From: Thermoleophilia bacterium
GTDB lineage: Bacteria > Actinomycetota > Thermoleophilia > Gaiellales > SKUG01
Length of the DNA: 10,333 bases
Assembly (NCBI GenBank): GCA_025964465.1
Contig: JAOPYS010000146.1
Location: 1 to 10,333 of the forward strand
Direction: 5' to 3'
Below are positions 1-6,533 of the stretch, piece by piece. Position numbers and translations under genes: made by a program. The notes under the pieces were generated by a model. It did no database searches. It was not told the origin of the DNA and worked only from the letters and a program-made list of their open reading frames with translations. Every line of letters begins with the position of its first letter. Positions within the stretch are counted from its first letter, which is position 1.

Positions 1-113
1 CGCAGGGCCGCGCCGACCACCTCGGGGCCGATCCCGTCCCCTCGGATCACGGTCACGGGCACCGAGGTGCGGGAGGACGAGGGGTCTGCGGGAGCCGGTG
101 CCGTGTGCGTCAT
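1..113 (-). CDS. Isocitrate/isopropylmalate dehydrogenase family protein, N-terminus only (cut by window edge)
   Basis: Reading leftward from an ATG at 113..111, the 37 visible codons give an Ala/Pro/Ser-rich head followed by VTVIRGDGIGPEVV at about residues 21-34. That is the hallmark first strand and loop of the beta-decarboxylating dehydrogenases (NAD- or NADP-dependent isocitrate dehydrogenase, 3-isopropylmalate dehydrogenase, tartrate dehydrogenase), which oxidise and decarboxylate 2-hydroxy acids. The rest of the gene lies outside the window, so the substrate cannot be decided; isocitrate or isopropylmalate are the usual choices. The head before the first strand is roughly 15 residues longer than in compact members. 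No good Shine-Dalgarno is visible; a CATATT hexamer lies only 6 bases before the ATG, so the message may be leaderless. The gene diverges from the secreted-protein gene at 244. Confidence 0.8.
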   Translation of the reverse strand, partial: MTHTAPAPADPSSSRTSVPVTVIRGDGIGPEVVGAAL

Positions 114-150
114 GGTCGGAATATGACAGAAGGGGACGGAGAAACGACGC

Positions 151-170
151 GAACTGCGCAGAACTGCGCG
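151..170. repeat. Tandem 10-base direct repeat in divergent intergenic region
   Basis: Two adjacent 10-base units, GAACTGCGCA (151-160) and GAACTGCGCG (161-170), differ only in the last base. The junction also contains the palindrome CTGCGCAG (154-161). They lie in the 130-base gap between the leftward dehydrogenase and the rightward secreted-protein gene. Spacing of one helical turn is typical of side-by-side protein binding sites, so this may be an operator; no known regulator motif is recognised. Confidence 0.4.
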
Positions 171-243
171 TGCCTGTTCGATTCCTCGCCGCCCCGGGCA
201 CACTCCCTTGATGCGCGGCACAATGGACACGAGGGGGACGGGC

Positions 244-1110
244 ATGGTGACAGCGCTTCGCATGGGTCTCGCGCGCGCGTCTCGCGCGCCCGACAGCGAA
301 CGCGCGTGGTCGCTCGCGCTGCTCCTGGCGATCGTCCTGGCCCTCACCTCCGTCCTCGTGCTGGTGACCCACTCCAGTGATCCGTCGGGTGGCCGCGGCT
401 CGCAGCGATCGGTGCCGGACGTCGAACTCGGCGACCCCGGCGTGCTCTCCGCCGCCGTGCCGATCGGCACCAGCCCGCTCTTCGGGTCGGCCTTCGCGGA
501 CGACGACGCGAGCACGGGCGTGGATGCCTTCGTGGCGGCACCGGCGGCGCAGACCGACCCGGGGGCCCTGCGACCGGCTTCGCTCCGCACGCCCGCCGCC
601 CCGGCGACGGGCGCCGGTGCCGGGCCGGGCGGCACCACGTCGGGCGCGACGCATCGACCCGCCGGGGGCAGCAACTCGGGCGGCAACGGCAACTCCGGTG
701 GCAACGGCAACCACTCGGGCGGCAACGGCAACTCGGGCGGCAACGGCCACTCGGGCGGCACCGGCGACCCGGGGGGCAACGGCACGTCGGGCGGGGGCAA
801 CTCGGGCTCGGGCGGCTCCTCGGGGGCTGGCAACGAAGGCAACGGTGGCAACTCGGGGTCGGGGGGTTCCTCGGGCGGCGCTCCGGCGACCACGCCGCTC
901 CCCATCCCCGTCCCGGATCCGGTGGCGCCCGTGGTGCCGACCCTGCCGGCGCCCGTCGCGCCGGTCGTGCCGAACCCGGTCGTCATCAACGTCCCCGCGC
1001 CGCTGCCCGCGGTGTCGCTCTCACTGGGCTCCGGCGGCGTGGACGCCACCGTACCGCTGCCGATCCTCGGCGGCGTGAGCATCGGCCTGCTGAAGGGCGG
1101 GCAACCCTGA
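244..1110 (+). CDS. Secreted or membrane-anchored Gly/Asn/Ser-repeat, Pro/Val-rich protein of unknown function
   Basis: The predicted protein has 288 residues. Residues 1-20 are basic (five Arg), 21-42 form one hydrophobic segment (AWSLALLLAIVLALTSVLVL and on), and the remainder is hydrophilic and should lie outside the membrane. From about residue 140 to 213 it is built of SGGNGN/SGGNGH/GSGGSSG repeats; then comes a stretch rich in Pro and Val containing PVAPVVP twice (residues 226-232 and 237-243); it ends in a short Leu/Val/Gly tail. There is no cysteine and no enzyme motif. The ATG at 244 is chosen because GAGGGGGA lies 6-13 bases upstream; in-frame TTG 208, ATG 211 and ATG 223 have nothing comparable. 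It resembles a cell-wall-spanning or surface linker protein in form only. The histidine kinase follows 47 bases later on the same strand, so the two may be co-transcribed. Confidence 0.6.
   Translation: MVTALRMGLARASRAPDSERAWSLALLLAIVLALTSVLVLVTHSSDPSGGRGSQRSVPDVELGDPGVLSAAVPIGTSPLFGSAFADDDASTGVDAFVAAPAAQTDPGALRPASLRTPAAPATGAGAGPGGTTSGATHRPAGGSNSGGNGNSGGNGNHSGGNGNSGGNGHSGGTGDPGGNGTSGGGNSGSGGSSGAGNEGNGGNSGSGGSSGGAPATTPLPIPVPDPVAPVVPTLPAPVAPVVPNPVVINVPAPLPAVSLSLGSGGVDATVPLPILGGVSIGLLKGGQP
664..880 (+). repeat. Degenerate tandem repeat coding for SGGNGN/GSGGSSG units
   Basis: Inside the secreted-protein gene, units of about 15-18 bases of the form TCGGGCGGCAACGGCAAC recur from about 673 to 790, followed by two copies of a longer unit encoding GNSGSGGSSG (starting at 796 and 847). 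Third-position differences between copies (TCG/TCC, GGC/GGT/GGG) show that the repeat is old enough to have drifted or is selected at protein level. Such tracts can change length by slippage. Confidence 0.75.
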
Positions 1111-1157
1111 GCTCCCCGGGTGTCGGTCGCCCAGGTGCCCTCGATGCCGAGGGCGTG

Positions 1158-2450
1158 ATGGTGTTCGTGCGGTGGGGCGCGATGGCGTTCGCGGCCGCGC
1201 AGACCGCGACGTTCTACCGCCCCTTCCCCGACGGCGTGCTGCCGCTCGCGTGGGGCATCATCGGCGCCTTCGCGGTGGCCGCCGCCGCGCTCACGGCGTG
1301 GTGGCTGCGCGTGCGGTCGGGGCCGGCGTCCGCCGGTCGTCGGCTCGCCATCGTGGCGCTGGTGACCGACGGCGCCCTGGCCACGTCACTGACGTGGATC
1401 TACGCGTTCGACGTGGAGACCGCGATCTTCGCCGTGCTCTACGTCGCCGCGATCGAGGGCGCCTTCCGGTACGGCACGCGCGGGGCGCTGGTCACGATGG
1501 GCGTGCTCGCGACGCTGTACACCGCACGCGACGCGTGGGCGGCCGCACACTACGGCCACGACTTCCTCGTCGTGTCGATCACCTTCCGGATGGGCGTGGG
1601 CTTCCTGCTGGCCACCGTCGCGGGCGTGATGGCGGATCGCTCCGCGCGCGAGCACCGGCGGCTGGGCGTGGCGCTCGAGCGTGAACGCGAGGCGGTGCTC
1701 GCCCTGCGCTCGCTCGGCGAGCTGCGCTCCACCTTCCTGGCCGCGGTGTCCCACGAGCTGCGGACCCCCCTCACCTCCATCCTCGGGTTCGCCCTGACCA
1801 TCGAGCAGCGGTCTGCCGAGCTCGCGCCCGCCACGCGCACGATGGTCGAGCACGTCGTGGCCGAGTCGCGGCAGCTGGAGGCGCTGCTCGGCGACCTGCT
1901 GGACATCGAGCGCATGGGTCGCGGCAGCGTGGCCCTCGAGCGTCGCGAGACGGACGTCGCCCAGCTCGCGGTGGACCTCGCGGCGCGGTTGCAGGCGCGC
2001 GTGGGCCGGCAGGTGCTCGTCGCGACGCAGGGGGCGACGGGCGTCGTCGACGCCGCGAAGGTCGCGCGGATCATCGACAACCTGCTCGCCAACGCGGTCA
2101 AGTACTCGCCCGAGCACACCCCCGTGGAGATCCACCTGGAGCGGGCCGACGGCGGCGTGCTCGTGGTGGTCGACGACGAGGGGCCGGGCGTGCCGGAGGC
2201 GCTGCGCACCACGATCTTCGCGCCCTTCGAGCGGGGCCAGGTCACCAGCGCCCACAAGCCGGGGACGGGCATCGGCCTGTCGCTGGTGGACCGGTTCGCG
2301 CGCCTGCACGGCGGGCACGCCTGGGTGCAGGACCGGGTCGGGACGAACGGCGCCTCGTTCCGGGTCTACCTGCCCGACGGTCCCGAGGGGCCGACGTTCG
2401 CGACCGTGGCCGGCGAGCCGTGGGGAGCCGCGGTCGCCGAGCGCGGCTGA
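1158..2450 (+). CDS. Membrane sensor histidine kinase (orphan)
   Basis: This 430-residue protein has an N-terminal half with about six hydrophobic segments (roughly residues 4-20, 29-50, 63-85, 88-105, 109-126 and 138-158), a short charged helical linker, and a complete kinase core. The phosphoacceptor His is at residue 199 in VSHELRTPLTSILGF (HisKA); the N box is IIDNLLANAVKYSP (about 305-318), the G1 box VDDEGPGVP starts near 338, the F box is IFAPFERG, and the G2 box GTGIGLSL starts at 369. It should autophosphorylate in response to a membrane or periplasmic cue; the sensor part has no recognisable PAS, HAMP or Cache domain. No response regulator is adjacent, so its partner is unknown. GTG 1155 and GTG 1161 are alternative starts: GAGGG at 1149-1153 is only 4 bases from ATG 1158 but 7 from GTG 1161. 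The 3' end overlaps the opposing desulfurase gene. Confidence 0.88.
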   Translation: MVFVRWGAMAFAAAQTATFYRPFPDGVLPLAWGIIGAFAVAAAALTAWWLRVRSGPASAGRRLAIVALVTDGALATSLTWIYAFDVETAIFAVLYVAAIEGAFRYGTRGALVTMGVLATLYTARDAWAAAHYGHDFLVVSITFRMGVGFLLATVAGVMADRSAREHRRLGVALEREREAVLALRSLGELRSTFLAAVSHELRTPLTSILGFALTIEQRSAELAPATRTMVEHVVAESRQLEALLGDLLDIERMGRGSVALERRETDVAQLAVDLAARLQARVGRQVLVATQGATGVVDAAKVARIIDNLLANAVKYSPEHTPVEIHLERADGGVLVVVDDEGPGVPEALRTTIFAPFERGQVTSAHKPGTGIGLSLVDRFARLHGGHAWVQDRVGTNGASFRVYLPDGPEGPTFATVAGEPWGAAVAERG

Positions 2451-3655
2451 GCCGCTTCGCGGCACGCGTGTGCGGCGCCGATGCGCGCGGCCGACGCGAC
2501 GAGTGCGTCGACGGCGGCGTCCACCTCCGCGACGGTGGTGCAGCGGCCGACCCCGAGGCGCATCGTCGACGCGGCGGCTCGGCGGTCCAGGCCCATGGCG
2601 CGCAGCACGTGTGACACCCCGCCGGCGCTGCAGGCGCTCGTCGTGCCGGCGATGACGTGCGGAGCGCCCTCGAGCAGTCGACGCGCGTCCAGGCCGGGCA
2701 GCGTGATGCTCGAGATGGCGGGGCCGCGCAGCGCTCCCGTGCCGTTGACGACGGCGCGGTCGAAGTGCGCGAGCACCCTCGCCTCGAGGCGGTCGCGCAG
2801 GGCGGTGCAGTGGGCGTGGTCGGCCTCGCGCCGCTCCTCGCCGATGCGCGCCGCCTCGCCGAGGCCGACGGCGCCGGGTACGTTCACGGTGCCCGGGCGC
2901 AGGCCGTGCTCCTGCCCGCCTCCGTGCATCGTCGGGGTCAGGCGGCCGAGCGCCTGCGCCGAGGTCGCGACGATCGCGCCCACGCCCTGGGGGCCGTGCA
3001 CCTTGTGCCCGCTGATCGTGACGAAGTCCACGAGCGGGGCGAGGGAGCGCAGCGAGACCTTGGTGAAGGCCTGCACGGCGTCCGCGTGCACGAGTGCGCC
3101 GGCGGCCCGGGCGGCGCGGGCGATCCCCTCGAGGTCCTGCAGCACGCCCGTCTCGTTGTTGGCGACCTGGACCGACACCAGCGCCGCGCCGCCGGCGAGG
3201 GCCGCACGCATGGCGTCGAGGCGCAGCACGCCGTGGGAGTCGACCTCGACCACGCGCACGTCGAGGCCGGCGGCCGCGAGCAGGCGGGCGGGTGCGAGGA
3301 CGGAGGCGTGCTCCGTCGCGCCGACGACGACCCGCGAACCGGGGGCGAGGGTGCGTCCGGCGCCGAGCAGCACGAGGTTGTTCGCCTCGGTGGCGCCGGA
3401 CGTGAACACGACGTCGCCGCCGGCGGGGGCGCCGACCGCGGCCAGCACCTGCGCCCGGGCGCGATCGACGGCAGCGCGTGCCGCACGACCGCGCGCGTGG
3501 CCGACCTGGCCGCTGTTGCCGACCGGTCCGACGAGCCACGGCAGCATCGCCTCGAGCACCGCGGCGTCGCAGGCGGTGGTCGCCGGGTGGTCCAGATAGA
3601 TCGCCTCGAGGGTGGCGCGGTGGACCGACGTGGTTCGGGCATGCGTGCTGGCCAT
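2366..3655 (-). CDS. Cysteine desulfurase, IscS/NifS-type class V aminotransferase
   Basis: The 429-residue PLP enzyme should convert cysteine to alanine and an enzyme-bound persulfide for Fe-S cluster, thiocofactor or tRNA thiolation. Visible in order: YLDHPATT near the N-terminus; FTSGATEANNLVL (cofactor-binding turn); ATEHASVL (ring-stacking His); VANNETGVLQDL; HADAVQAF (Asp and Gln of the PLP site); ISGHKVHGPQG with Schiff-base Lys218; GGGQEHGLRPGTVN; and the catalytic loop TSACSAGGVSHVL with Cys342. All expected catalytic residues are present. The ATG at 3655 is preceded by GGAGGAACC; the further-upstream TTG at 3688 has no such site. The last ~35 residues (Ala/Pro/Ser-rich) extend beyond the usual domain and lie antisense to the kinase 3' end. 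No Fe-S scaffold gene is adjacent; its divergent neighbour is a rhodanese fusion, which suggests a role in sulfane-sulfur metabolism. Confidence 0.9.
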   Translation of the reverse strand: MASTHARTTSVHRATLEAIYLDHPATTACDAAVLEAMLPWLVGPVGNSGQVGHARGRAARAAVDRARAQVLAAVGAPAGGDVVFTSGATEANNLVLLGAGRTLAPGSRVVVGATEHASVLAPARLLAAAGLDVRVVEVDSHGVLRLDAMRAALAGGAALVSVQVANNETGVLQDLEGIARAARAAGALVHADAVQAFTKVSLRSLAPLVDFVTISGHKVHGPQGVGAIVATSAQALGRLTPTMHGGGQEHGLRPGTVNVPGAVGLGEAARIGEERREADHAHCTALRDRLEARVLAHFDRAVVNGTGALRGPAISSITLPGLDARRLLEGAPHVIAGTTSACSAGGVSHVLRAMGLDRRAAASTMRLGVGRCTTVAEVDAAVDALVASAARIGAAHACREAAQPRSATAAPHGSPATVANVGPSGPSGR

Positions 3656-3658
3656 GGT

Positions 3659-3664
3659 TCCTCC
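3659..3664 (-). promoter_or_regulatory. Ribosome binding site of the cysteine desulfurase gene
   Basis: Read leftward, GGAGGA ends 3 bases before the ATG at 3655. It fixes that start against the longer frame from TTG 3688. Confidence 0.7.
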
Positions 3665-3669
3665 GAGCG

Positions 3670-3697
3670 TTGACGACTGCCGCGACAAGCGTATACC
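3670..3697 (+). promoter_or_regulatory. Candidate sigma-70-type promoter for the MBL-rhodanese operon
   Basis: TTGACG (3670-3675), a 16-base spacer and TATACC (3692-3697) place a transcription start near 3704, about 40 bases before the ATG at 3745. It overlaps the leftward desulfurase promoter, so the two divergent units share one control region. Confidence 0.45.
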
Positions 3698-3716
3698 CTA
3701 CTGAATCGATAGACAA
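3688..3716 (-). promoter_or_regulatory. Candidate sigma-70-type promoter for the cysteine desulfurase
   Basis: On the leftward strand TTGTCT (plus 3716-3711) is followed after 17 bases by TACGCT (plus 3693-3688). Transcription would begin near 3681, giving a leader of about 25 bases that just holds the ribosome binding site. The -35 lies inside the shared TAGACAA block. This is a match by eye only. Confidence 0.4.
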
Positions 3717-3726
3717 TGTAGGGATT
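3696..3726. promoter_or_regulatory. Candidate operator: inverted repeat CCCTAC/GTAGGG around TAGACAA
   Basis: CCCTAC (3696-3701) and GTAGGG (3718-3723) form perfect 6-base arms separated by 16 bases that contain ATCGAT and TAGACAA. The site covers the expected transcription start of the rightward promoter and the -35 of the leftward one, a position suited to repression of both. A related block occurs at 8053-8071 before the sulfate operon, next to the gene for an Rrf2-family regulator. Assignment to that regulator is inference. Confidence 0.4.
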
Positions 3727-3732
3727 GGATTC

Positions 3733-3738
3733 GGAGGG
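3733..3738 (+). promoter_or_regulatory. Ribosome binding site of the MBL-rhodanese gene
   Basis: GGAGGG lies 6 bases before ATG 3745 and decides this start within an open frame that extends much further upstream through the desulfurase gene. Confidence 0.75.
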
Positions 3739-3744
3739 ATCGGC

Positions 3745-5154
3745 ATGCCGTTCATCCAGCACTTCTCGAACGAGGGCCTGGGGCACGCCAGCTTCCTCCT
3801 GGGCGACGTCGAGCGCGGCGTCGCTGCGGTGGTCGACCCGGCCCGCGACGTGGACCAGTACCTGCGCGCGGCGCGCGACGCGGGGGTCCGGATCACGCTC
3901 GTGCTGGACACGCACGCCCACAGCGACTACCTCTCGGGGGTCGGCGCCCTCGTCGAGGCCGGCGCGGAGGCGGTGGCACCGATCGGCGCGACGGTCGAGT
4001 ACCCGGCGATCCCCGGCCGCCACGGTCGGCGCCTCGAGGTGGGGTCGCTCGTCCTCGAGCTGCTGCACACCCCGGGCCACACGCCCGAGCACACCGCCGT
4101 GCTCGTGCACGGGCTCGGCGGCGCCGGCCCGGTCCTGCTGAGCGGCGGCAGCCTCCTGGTCGGCGACGTGGGCCGCCCCGACCTGCTCGGCGACGACGCC
4201 GAACGCGCGGCCGCGGCGGAGGCGATGGTCCGGACGATGCTCGACACGGTGCTCGCCCTCCCCGACACGGTCGAGGTGCTGCCCACGCACGTGGGTGGCT
4301 CGCTGTGCGCCGGCTCGATCGGGGCGGAGCGGAGCACGACGGTCGCGGAGCAGCGGGCCGACAACCCGACGCTGGTGGCGATGCTCGAGGACCCGGCGGC
4401 CGTCGACCGCTGGCTGCGCCCCGAGCTGCTCCCGCCCGTCCCGCCGTTCTGGGCCCGGGCGCGTGCGCTCAACCTGCGCGGCGTGCCGCGTCCGCAGCGC
4501 GACCACGACGCCGCGCCGGACCAGCTGGCGGCGCGTGACGTCGCGGCGGTGCGCGCCGGCGTGACGATGCTGGACGTGCGCGATGCCGAGGCGTGGTCGC
4601 GGTCGCACGTCGCGGGCTCCATCAACATCCCGCTGCACGGATCGTTCTCGGTCTGGGCGGCTTCGACCGTGCCCGAGTTGGGCCCCGTCTGGGTCGTGGC
4701 CGACGATGCCGCGTCCGCGCTCGAGGCGCACCGCGAGCTGCTCGCCGTGCGCGTCGAGGGCGTGGGCCACTGGTTCCCCGCCGGCCAGCTCGGCGAGCTG
4801 GCGCCGGCCCTGCTCGATGCCGGGGGCGTGGTCGGTCCGGAGGAGCTCGCCGAACTGCTGGCCGCAGGTGAGGTCACGCTCGTCGACGTGCGCGACCCGG
4901 GCGAGGTGCTCGCGCGCCCACTGGTCGGGGCCGTCGCCGTCCCGGCCACCGTGCTGCTGCGCGACCCGCTGGCTGCCCCCGACGGGCGGCTCGCCGTCGC
5001 GTGCGCCAGCGGCTACCGCGCCGGGATCGCCGCCAGCGTGCTGCGGCGCGCGGGGCGAGCGGACGTGGTCGCCGTGGACGGTTCCCCCTTCGACGTCGCC
5101 GCGGCCGCCGGAGCCGTGGGGGCCGGTCGCGCCAGCGGCCTCGCCGTCTGGTGA
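3745..5154 (+). CDS. Metallo-beta-lactamase fold / double rhodanese fusion (persulfide-handling, CstB/ETHE1-like)
   Basis: The protein has 469 residues in three parts. Residues ~1-260 are an MBL domain with THAHSDYLSG (His57, His59, Asp61), HTPGHTPEHT (His112), VGDVGRPDL (Asp141) and PTHVGGSLCAG (His182). A first rhodanese domain starts near 270 (TMLDVRDAEAW) and has no cysteine in its active-site loop. A second starts near 375 (LVDVRDPGEV) with active-site Cys420 in ACASGYRAG. Family members oxidise glutathione or low-molecular-weight persulfides with one iron and pass sulfur through the rhodanese cysteine. Two positions differ from the ETHE1 pattern: Tyr62 in place of the last His of THxHxDH, and Gly135 in LLSGGSLLVG where TGD normally supplies a metal-binding Asp. 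Dioxygenase activity is therefore uncertain, while sulfurtransferase activity of domain three looks intact. The gene diverges from the cysteine desulfurase and is coupled to the flavoprotein gene downstream. Confidence 0.85.
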   Translation: MPFIQHFSNEGLGHASFLLGDVERGVAAVVDPARDVDQYLRAARDAGVRITLVLDTHAHSDYLSGVGALVEAGAEAVAPIGATVEYPAIPGRHGRRLEVGSLVLELLHTPGHTPEHTAVLVHGLGGAGPVLLSGGSLLVGDVGRPDLLGDDAERAAAAEAMVRTMLDTVLALPDTVEVLPTHVGGSLCAGSIGAERSTTVAEQRADNPTLVAMLEDPAAVDRWLRPELLPPVPPFWARARALNLRGVPRPQRDHDAAPDQLAARDVAAVRAGVTMLDVRDAEAWSRSHVAGSINIPLHGSFSVWAASTVPELGPVWVVADDAASALEAHRELLAVRVEGVGHWFPAGQLGELAPALLDAGGVVGPEELAELLAAGEVTLVDVRDPGEVLARPLVGAVAVPATVLLRDPLAAPDGRLAVACASGYRAGIAASVLRRAGRADVVAVDGSPFDVAAAAGAVGAGRASGLAVW

Positions 5155-6527
5155 CGCCCGCGCCTCGACGCATCGTGGTCGTCGGCGGCGGTGCCGGCGG
5201 CGTGCTCGTGGCCATCGCGCTGCTGCGTGCGGTGCCGGGTCCCACCGAGGTGGTGGTCGTGGAGCGCACGGGGCAGCTCGGGGAGGGGGTCGCGTACTCG
5301 ACGCGCGACCCGCTGCACCGGCTCAACGTCCCTGCCGCCAAGCTCGCCGCCACGCTCGACGAGCCGGATGATTTCCTCGCGTGGGCGCGCGCGCGCGAGG
5401 CGAGCGTGACGGGCGGTGACTTCCTGCCGCGGGCCGACTACGGCGCGTACCTGCGCGACGCGTTGCGGCGCGCGACCGAGGTGGCGGGGGTGCGTGGCGT
5501 CACGCTGCAGCACCGCGCCGGGGCGGTCGTCGCCGTACTGCCCGGCGCCGATGGCCGTGAGCGCGTCGCCCTCGAGGACGGCGCCGAGGTCGAGGCCGAC
5601 GACGTCGTGCTGGCCCTCGGCATCGGGCCCCCCACCCGGCCGTCGGTCCTCGACGGCGCGCCGCACACCTTCGCATCGCCGTGGTCCCCCGGCGCGCTGG
5701 AACCGCTCCCCCCGGGCTCGACCTGCCTCCTCGTCGGCAGTGGCCTGACGGCCATCGACGCCGCGTTGTCGGTGACCGCCGCGAGCCCCGACGCACGCGT
5801 GGTCGCGGTCTCGCGCACCGGCCTCGTCCCCTTCGCGCACCTGCCACCCCGGCCCGGCCACGCCCCTGCCGAGCCGCCGACGTGGCCGGACGGGCCGCTC
5901 GACCTGGACGTGCTCGCGGCGGCCCTGCGCGCGCACGTGGCTGCGGTGCGGGCTGCGGGCGGGGACTGGCGCGACGCGGTCGACTCGCTGCGCCCCCAGC
6001 TCACCGGGCTGTGGCAGCGGCTGCCGCTCGACGAGCAGCGGCGGTTCCTGCGCGACGGCGTGCGCTGGTGGGACGTGCGACGCCACCGGATGGCGCCCGA
6101 CGTGGGCGCCCGGGTCGAGGCGCTGCGCGCGGACGGCCGCCTCACCGTGCTCGCGGGTCGCATCGCCGACGTGCGGGCGGCCGGTGACGGCGTCGACGTC
6201 ATCGTGGGTGTCGCGGACGACGACCCGCAGGTGGTGCACGCGGCGCGGGTCATCGCGTGCACCGGGTTCGGCAGCGACGTCGCGGCGAGCGCCGACCCGC
6301 TCCTGCGCTCGCTGCTGGCCGCGCGGCGAGCGACGCCCGACGCGCTCGGCATCGGGCTGCGCACATCCGACGATGGGGCCCTCGTCGACGCGGAGGGCGT
6401 GCCGGCGGCCGGCGTCCACGTCCTCGGCGCGTTGCGTCGCGGCGAGCTGTGGGAGAGCACCGCGGTCCCCGAGCTGCGTGCCCAGGCCGCGGCGATCGCC
6501 ACGCGCCTCGCGGCGCGCCCCGACTGA
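5151..6527 (+). CDS. FAD/NAD(P)-binding protein, YdhS/COG4529-like
   Basis: The 458-residue protein begins with a dinucleotide-binding strand and glycine loop (RIVVVGGGAGG, Gly12-Gly17), then LGEGVAYS (43-50) and RLNVPAAKLAA, which are marks of the poorly characterised NAD(P)/FAD-binding family of E. coli YdhS. A second nucleotide-binding motif is LLVGSGLTAID (about 193-203), and ACTGFGSD near 370 matches the family's late CTG motif. It has only two cysteines (192, 370), neither in a CxxC pair, so disulfide-reductase chemistry is not indicated. Substrate unknown; likely a cytoplasmic flavoprotein monooxygenase or oxidoreductase. The GTG start at 5151 overlaps the stop of the MBL-rhodanese gene in GTGA, without a strong ribosome site of its own, implying translational coupling and a linked function. 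Its stop lies two bases from that of the opposing gene. Confidence 0.75.
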   Translation: MTPAPRRIVVVGGGAGGVLVAIALLRAVPGPTEVVVVERTGQLGEGVAYSTRDPLHRLNVPAAKLAATLDEPDDFLAWARAREASVTGGDFLPRADYGAYLRDALRRATEVAGVRGVTLQHRAGAVVAVLPGADGRERVALEDGAEVEADDVVLALGIGPPTRPSVLDGAPHTFASPWSPGALEPLPPGSTCLLVGSGLTAIDAALSVTAASPDARVVAVSRTGLVPFAHLPPRPGHAPAEPPTWPDGPLDLDVLAAALRAHVAAVRAAGGDWRDAVDSLRPQLTGLWQRLPLDEQRRFLRDGVRWWDVRRHRMAPDVGARVEALRADGRLTVLAGRIADVRAAGDGVDVIVGVADDDPQVVHAARVIACTGFGSDVAASADPLLRSLLAARRATPDALGIGLRTSDDGALVDAEGVPAAGVHVLGALRRGELWESTAVPELRAQAAAIATRLAARPD

Positions 6528-6533
6528 CGTCAG
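6524..6533. other. Ten-base palindrome holding both convergent stop codons
   Basis: CTGACGTCAG is a perfect palindrome that contains the TGA of the rightward flavoprotein gene (6525-6527) and the TGA of the leftward gene (6532-6530), leaving a 2-base gap. There is no T tract and no room for an ordinary terminator, so each transcript probably runs into the other gene. Confidence 0.7.

Noticed and set aside
664..880. CRISPR-like or intergenic repeat array
   Set aside because: Units are in frame, contiguous, without spacers, and code for Gly/Asn/Ser repeats within one gene.
1111..1157. Terminator between the secreted-protein and kinase genes
   Set aside because: No stem with a T tract; the 47-base gap looks like a simple intra-operon spacer.
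3656..3688. Longer desulfurase start at TTG 3688
   Set aside because: It would begin within the predicted promoter region and lacks a ribosome site, whereas GGAGGA precedes ATG 3655.
1386..3911. Very long open frame (841 codons) on the minus strand across the kinase and desulfurase genes
   Set aside because: Arg/Pro/Gly-rich shadow of real genes in high-GC DNA; no domain motif, and it conflicts with two well-supported genes.
2938..4770. 610-codon open frame on the minus strand across the MBL-rhodanese and desulfurase genes
   Set aside because: Composition of an antisense shadow; overlaps clear genes in other frames.
5151..6527. Sulfide:quinone oxidoreductase
   Set aside because: The glycine-loop and LNVPA motifs fit YdhS/COG4529; only two cysteines, one of them within the family CTG motif, and no membrane-binding C-terminal helix pair is apparent.
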